From Moduliflexus sp964602655 (GTDB lineage: Bacteria; Moduliflexota; Moduliflexia; Moduliflexales; Moduliflexaceae): a DNA stretch of 42,793 nucleotides. Positions 40,085 through 42,793 of the stretch are shown one piece after another. Every line of letters begins with the position of its first letter. Positions within the stretch are counted from its first letter, which is position 1. Under the pieces are notes generated by a model. That model had not been told where the DNA came from and searched no databases. It saw only the letters and a list, made by a program, of their open reading frames with translations. The position numbers and the translations under genes were made by a program. The stretch lies in assembly GCA_964602655.1 (NCBI GenBank), contig CAZRSF010000053.1:1-42793 (forward strand), in the 5' to 3' direction.

Positions 40085-41392
40085 ATGCGAGCGCAAGACA
40101 TCATCAAAACCAAACGCGACGGCGGGACGATTTCCCGCGATCAAATCCGCTTTTTGATTGACGGCTACACCGCAGGCCGCATTCCAGACTATCAAATGTC
40201 CGCCTTCACCATGTCGGTCTTTTTTCGCGGCATGTCGAAGGACGAGACGGTCGCCCTGACCGAATGCATGCTGCATTCCGGCATTGTTGCCGATTTAAGC
40301 ATGATTCCGGGAAAAAAGGTGGATAAGCATTCCACTGGAGGCGTTGGCGATAAAATTTCGCTGCCGCTCGCTCCGGCAGTCGCAGCGGCGGGCGTCTGCG
40401 TGCCGATGCTCTCCGGGCGCGGGCTTGGGCACACCGGCGGCACGCTCGACAAACTTGAATCCATCCCCGGCTTTCGCGTGGACATTCCGTTCGACCGCTA
40501 TGTCGAGATTCTGCGACAGATTGGCGTCTGCATGATCGGCCAGACCGCCGAAATCGCGCCCGCCGACAAAAAACTCTACGCCCTGCGCGACGTGACCGCG
40601 ACAGTGGAAAGCATTCCGCTGATTACCGGCAGCATTCTGAGCAAAAAACTCGCAGAAGGAATTGACGGCATCGTGTTCGATGTCAAAACCGGCAGCGGCG
40701 CGTTTATGAAAACGGAAGAGGATTCGCGCCGGTTAGCGCAAAGCCTCGTGGAAATCTCTGCGATGATGGGCAAAGACGCGGTGGCGCTCATCACTGATAT
40801 GGATCAGCCGCTCGGTTATGCGGTCGGCAATACGCTGGAAGTGCTGGAATCTCTTGACGTGCTGCGAGGCGGCGGCCCGGCGGATGTGGTGGAATTGACA
40901 GTCGAACTCGGCGCGTACATGCTGAAATTCGGCGGCGCGGCAGCCAGTATCGAACTGGGGCGCGAGGCGATGCGGCGCGTGCTCTCTGATGGCTCGGCGT
41001 TCGAAAAATTCCGGCAGCTTGTCGAATTGCAAGGCGGCGATGCGGCGGCGATTACCGATCCGTCACGTTTCCAGCGAGCCGCGCATCAGCAGGTCGTCCG
41101 CGCCGATGTATCGGGTTATATCGAAGCGATTCACAGCGAACAGATCGGCGTCGCCAGCATGATGATCGGCGCAGGCCGCGAGCGGCTCGATTCGGTAATT
41201 GACCACGCTGTCGGCCTGATGCTGCGGAAAAAGGTCGGTGACCGTGTAGAAGCAGGCGAGCCGCTTTGCGTGGTGGAATATAATGACGCCGCCAAATTGG
41301 AGGCCGCCGTCGCCCTGATTCGGCAGGCGTATCGCATCGGCGCGAATCCGCCAGCAAAAACGCCGCTGATTCGAGCCATTGTGACGGCATAA
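40085..41392 (+). CDS. deoA: Thymidine/pyrimidine-nucleoside phosphorylase
   Basis: 435 residues. It cleaves thymidine (and perhaps uridine) with phosphate to the base and (deoxy)ribose 1-phosphate. Family signatures: KHSTGGVGDK (phosphate and catalytic), the exact signature SGRGLGHTGGTLDKLESIPG, IVFDVKTGSGAFMK and MDQPLGYAVGN. It may be the broader Pdp type; the two cannot be split here. AAAGGAAATT precedes the ATG. It is the first gene of a salvage operon, 61 bp before punA with a 33-bp palindrome in the gap, and a good promoter lies 70 bp upstream. Confidence 0.94.
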   Translation: MRAQDIIKTKRDGGTISRDQIRFLIDGYTAGRIPDYQMSAFTMSVFFRGMSKDETVALTECMLHSGIVADLSMIPGKKVDKHSTGGVGDKISLPLAPAVAAAGVCVPMLSGRGLGHTGGTLDKLESIPGFRVDIPFDRYVEILRQIGVCMIGQTAEIAPADKKLYALRDVTATVESIPLITGSILSKKLAEGIDGIVFDVKTGSGAFMKTEEDSRRLAQSLVEISAMMGKDAVALITDMDQPLGYAVGNTLEVLESLDVLRGGGPADVVELTVELGAYMLKFGGAAASIELGREAMRRVLSDGSAFEKFRQLVELQGGDAAAITDPSRFQRAAHQQVVRADVSGYIEAIHSEQIGVASMMIGAGRERLDSVIDHAVGLMLRKKVGDRVEAGEPLCVVEYNDAAKLEAAVALIRQAYRIGANPPAKTPLIRAIVTA

Positions 41393-41404
41393 TACAGAAT
41401 GAAA

Positions 41405-41437
41405 AGTCCTGCCAGGGTTCTAAACCCTGGCAGGGCT
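41405..41437. repeat. 33-bp palindrome, AGCCCTGCC family, copy 5
   Basis: AGTCCTGCCAGGGTT and AACCCTGGCAGGGCT around CTA; one stem position is a T-G instead of a C-G pair. It lies between deoA and punA. Confidence 0.85.
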
Positions 41438-41453
41438 GGAACCGAGGGCTACC

Positions 41454-42284
41454 ATGATAACCGAACAGATTTGCGAGGCGGCTGACGCCATTCGCAGCCG
41501 CATATCAGGAACGCCGTGTATCGGCGTGGTGTTAGGCTCAGGACTTGGCGAGTATGCCGACCGCTTTCCGTCGCCGACCATTCTTCCGTATGAGGAAATT
41601 CCTCATTTTCCGAAATCTACCGTGCCGGGACACAAAGGGCGCTTAGTGTTTCAGGAAATTCAGGGGCGATTGGTGATGGCGATGCAAGGCCGGTTTCATT
41701 ACTACGAAGGCAACAGCATGGAAGCTGTGACATTTCCGATCCGTGTGATGGGACAACTCGGCGTTCGTCATCTGATTCTTACCAACGCGGCGGGCGGCGT
41801 CAATACCGGCTTCGAGGCGGGCGATCTGATGCTCATTACAGATCACATCAATTACATGGGCGTCAATCCGTTGCGCGGGCCGCATCAGCCCGAATTCGGC
41901 GAACGCTTCCCAGATATGAGCCATGTCTATCATCCCGATGATGCTCGCGTGTTCGAGGCAGTGGCGCAGCAGCGCGGCATTCGTCTGCGCAAAGGCGTGT
42001 ACATGGCCTTCAGCGGCCCGTCGTATGAAACGCCGGCGGAAGTCCGCATGGCGCGAACGCTCGGCGCGGATGCTGTCGGCATGTCCACCGTGCCGGAAGC
42101 GATTGTCGCGACGCAGATGGGGATGCGCGTCTCCGGCGTGTCGTGCGTGACGAATCTGGCGGCTGGCATCGAAGGCGCGAAGTTGGATCATGCGGATGTC
42201 ATGGCGGCGGCAAACCAGGCAAAAGACCGGTTTATCGCCTTGATTGACGGCGTCATTCAAAAATTTTGTCGAAAGGAACAATAG
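41454..42284 (+). CDS. punA: Purine-nucleoside phosphorylase (trimeric PNP type)
   Basis: 276 residues, typical of the trimeric class that cleaves inosine and guanosine. Landmarks: VVLGSGLG (phosphate loop), PGHKGRLV, MQGRFHYYEG, LTNAAGGVN, FSGPSYETPAEVR (with the catalytic Glu) and VTNLAAG (base-binding Asn). The ATG at 41454 is preceded by GAGGG. It is the middle gene of the nucleoside-salvage operon; its stop codon TAG shares its last base with the start of a GGAGTGC repeat that leads into cdd. Confidence 0.94.
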   Translation: MITEQICEAADAIRSRISGTPCIGVVLGSGLGEYADRFPSPTILPYEEIPHFPKSTVPGHKGRLVFQEIQGRLVMAMQGRFHYYEGNSMEAVTFPIRVMGQLGVRHLILTNAAGGVNTGFEAGDLMLITDHINYMGVNPLRGPHQPEFGERFPDMSHVYHPDDARVFEAVAQQRGIRLRKGVYMAFSGPSYETPAEVRMARTLGADAVGMSTVPEAIVATQMGMRVSGVSCVTNLAAGIEGAKLDHADVMAAANQAKDRFIALIDGVIQKFCRKEQ

Positions 42285-42331
42285 GAGTGCAAAAGCTTGC
42301 TTTTGCAGCCAAAGCAGAGCTTTGGCACTCC
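42284..42331. repeat. GGAGTGC three-way-junction repeat, copy 3
   Basis: GGAGTGC/GCACTCC outer stem enclosing GCAAAAGC-GCTTTTGC and CCAAAGC-GCTTTGG. It begins in the punA stop and its end is followed by AGGAAACC, the ribosome site of cdd. Confidence 0.75.
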
Positions 42332-42339
42332 AGGAAACC

Positions 42340-42729
42340 ATGTACGAAGAATTGATTGAAGCGGCAAAAACAGCGCGACTGAGGGCGTATGCGCCCTATT
42401 CGCATTTTTTCGTCGGCGCGGCAGTATTGGCGCGTTCCGGGAGCATTTTCCCAGGCTGCAACATTGAAAACAGTTCCTATGGCGCGACGATCTGCGCTGA
42501 GCGAGTGGCGCTCGGCAACGCGTATGCGCATGGCGAACGAGAATTCACGGCCATTGCCATTGTGGCGGATACGCTGACGCTCTGTCCGCCCTGCGGCATT
42601 TGCCGGCAGGTTTTATTCGAACTTGGCGGGCATCTTGATATTGTGCTGGCGAATTTGCGCGGCGACCTGCGCGTATTTACACCGGCAGATTTGCTGCCGG
42701 AGGCGTTTTCACAATCATTTTTAACCTGA
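42340..42729 (+). CDS. cdd: Cytidine deaminase
   Basis: 129 residues from the ATG at 42340 (AGGA five bases upstream); an earlier in-frame ATG at 42244 would overlap punA. It deaminates cytidine and deoxycytidine to uridine and deoxyuridine. The zinc site is complete: CAERVALGNA (Cys and catalytic Glu) and PCGICRQVLFE (two Cys); NIENSSYG binds the ribose. This is the small tetrameric type. It completes the salvage operon with deoA and punA, which supplies substrates to deoA. Confidence 0.95.
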   Translation: MYEELIEAAKTARLRAYAPYSHFFVGAAVLARSGSIFPGCNIENSSYGATICAERVALGNAYAHGEREFTAIAIVADTLTLCPPCGICRQVLFELGGHLDIVLANLRGDLRVFTPADLLPEAFSQSFLT

Positions 42730-42742
42730 TTATAAGAACGAT

Positions 42743-42775
42743 AGCCCTGCCAGGGTTCGAAACCCTGGCAGGGCT
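42743..42775. repeat. 33-bp palindrome, AGCCCTGCC family, copy 6
   Basis: AGCCCTGCCAGGGTT and AACCCTGGCAGGGCT, exact complements around CGA, 13 bp after the cdd stop, where it may end the operon transcript. Confidence 0.85.
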
Positions 42776-42793
42776 GCGGAGTATTTCTTTTTT

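Noticed and set aside
8710..42775. tRNA genes suggested by GGGTTCGAA-type sequences
   Set aside because: These resemble a T-arm, but all are centres of the 33-bp palindromes; no acceptor, D or anticodon arms surround them.

Overview
The window looks like chromosomal DNA of a free-living bacterium with a Gram-negative envelope and mid-range GC. A Wza-like polysaccharide-export protein, a TolB-like beta-propeller protein, two chemoreceptors and several GAF-containing signalling proteins point that way. No rRNA, tRNA or ribosomal-protein gene is present to fix the phylum. The mix of corrinoid metabolism, large sensory proteins and many dispersed palindromes would suit a little-studied, uncultured lineage, but that is inference. 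The left edge cuts a hybrid histidine kinase.

Layout. 1-2311 (+): end of a hybrid kinase, translationally coupled to a GAF-PP2C phosphatase. 2322-6897 (-): a tight four-gene run, VTC-domain protein, DUF4956 membrane protein, CotH-like kinase and a TolB-like propeller protein, probably one envelope-associated system. 7108-7617 (-): a small cysteine-rich DUF3795 protein. 7669-7942: an AT-rich gap with three exact and three near-exact DnaA boxes, a candidate replication origin. 7943-10431: cobK and cobJ (-) and a corrinoid-binding methyl carrier (+). 10487-13645 (-): DsbA-like thiol oxidoreductase, TPR protein, coiled-coil protein. 13971-14243 (-): remnant of an IS701-type transposase. 14369-20222 (-): soluble GAF-GAF histidine kinase, polysaccharide-export-like protein, a small secreted protein and a membrane coiled-coil protein. 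20542-22804 (+): a membrane protein and a membrane-anchored FtsK/HerA-like ATPase ending in a helix-turn-helix. 22815-22969: a MITE-like inverted-repeat element. 23005-27017 (+): secreted protein, GNAT acetyltransferase, a DNA methyltransferase fused to an Mrr-like nuclease, and a CPBP protease. 27146-31385 (+): phosphofructokinase, a chemoreceptor with an unusual multi-pass sensor, and a truncated second copy of the phosphofructokinase 3' end. 31447-34990 (-): aldo/keto reductase, SHMT-like enzyme, leucine-rich-repeat protein. 35392-37122 (+): poly-HAMP chemoreceptor. 37217-39848 (-): orphan OmpR-type regulator, VanZ-like and DUF401 membrane proteins. 40085-42729 (+): a nucleoside-salvage operon (deoA, punA, cdd).

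The intergenic gaps are unusually rich in palindromes. At least four families recur inside the window (a 33-bp AGCCCTGCC family, a CCTCACAGG family, a GGAGTGC three-way-junction family and a GAAAC family). Several single perfect inverted repeats of 25-28 bp are also present. Within the 33-bp family, stem substitutions are compensated on the opposite arm, so the palindrome itself appears to be maintained.
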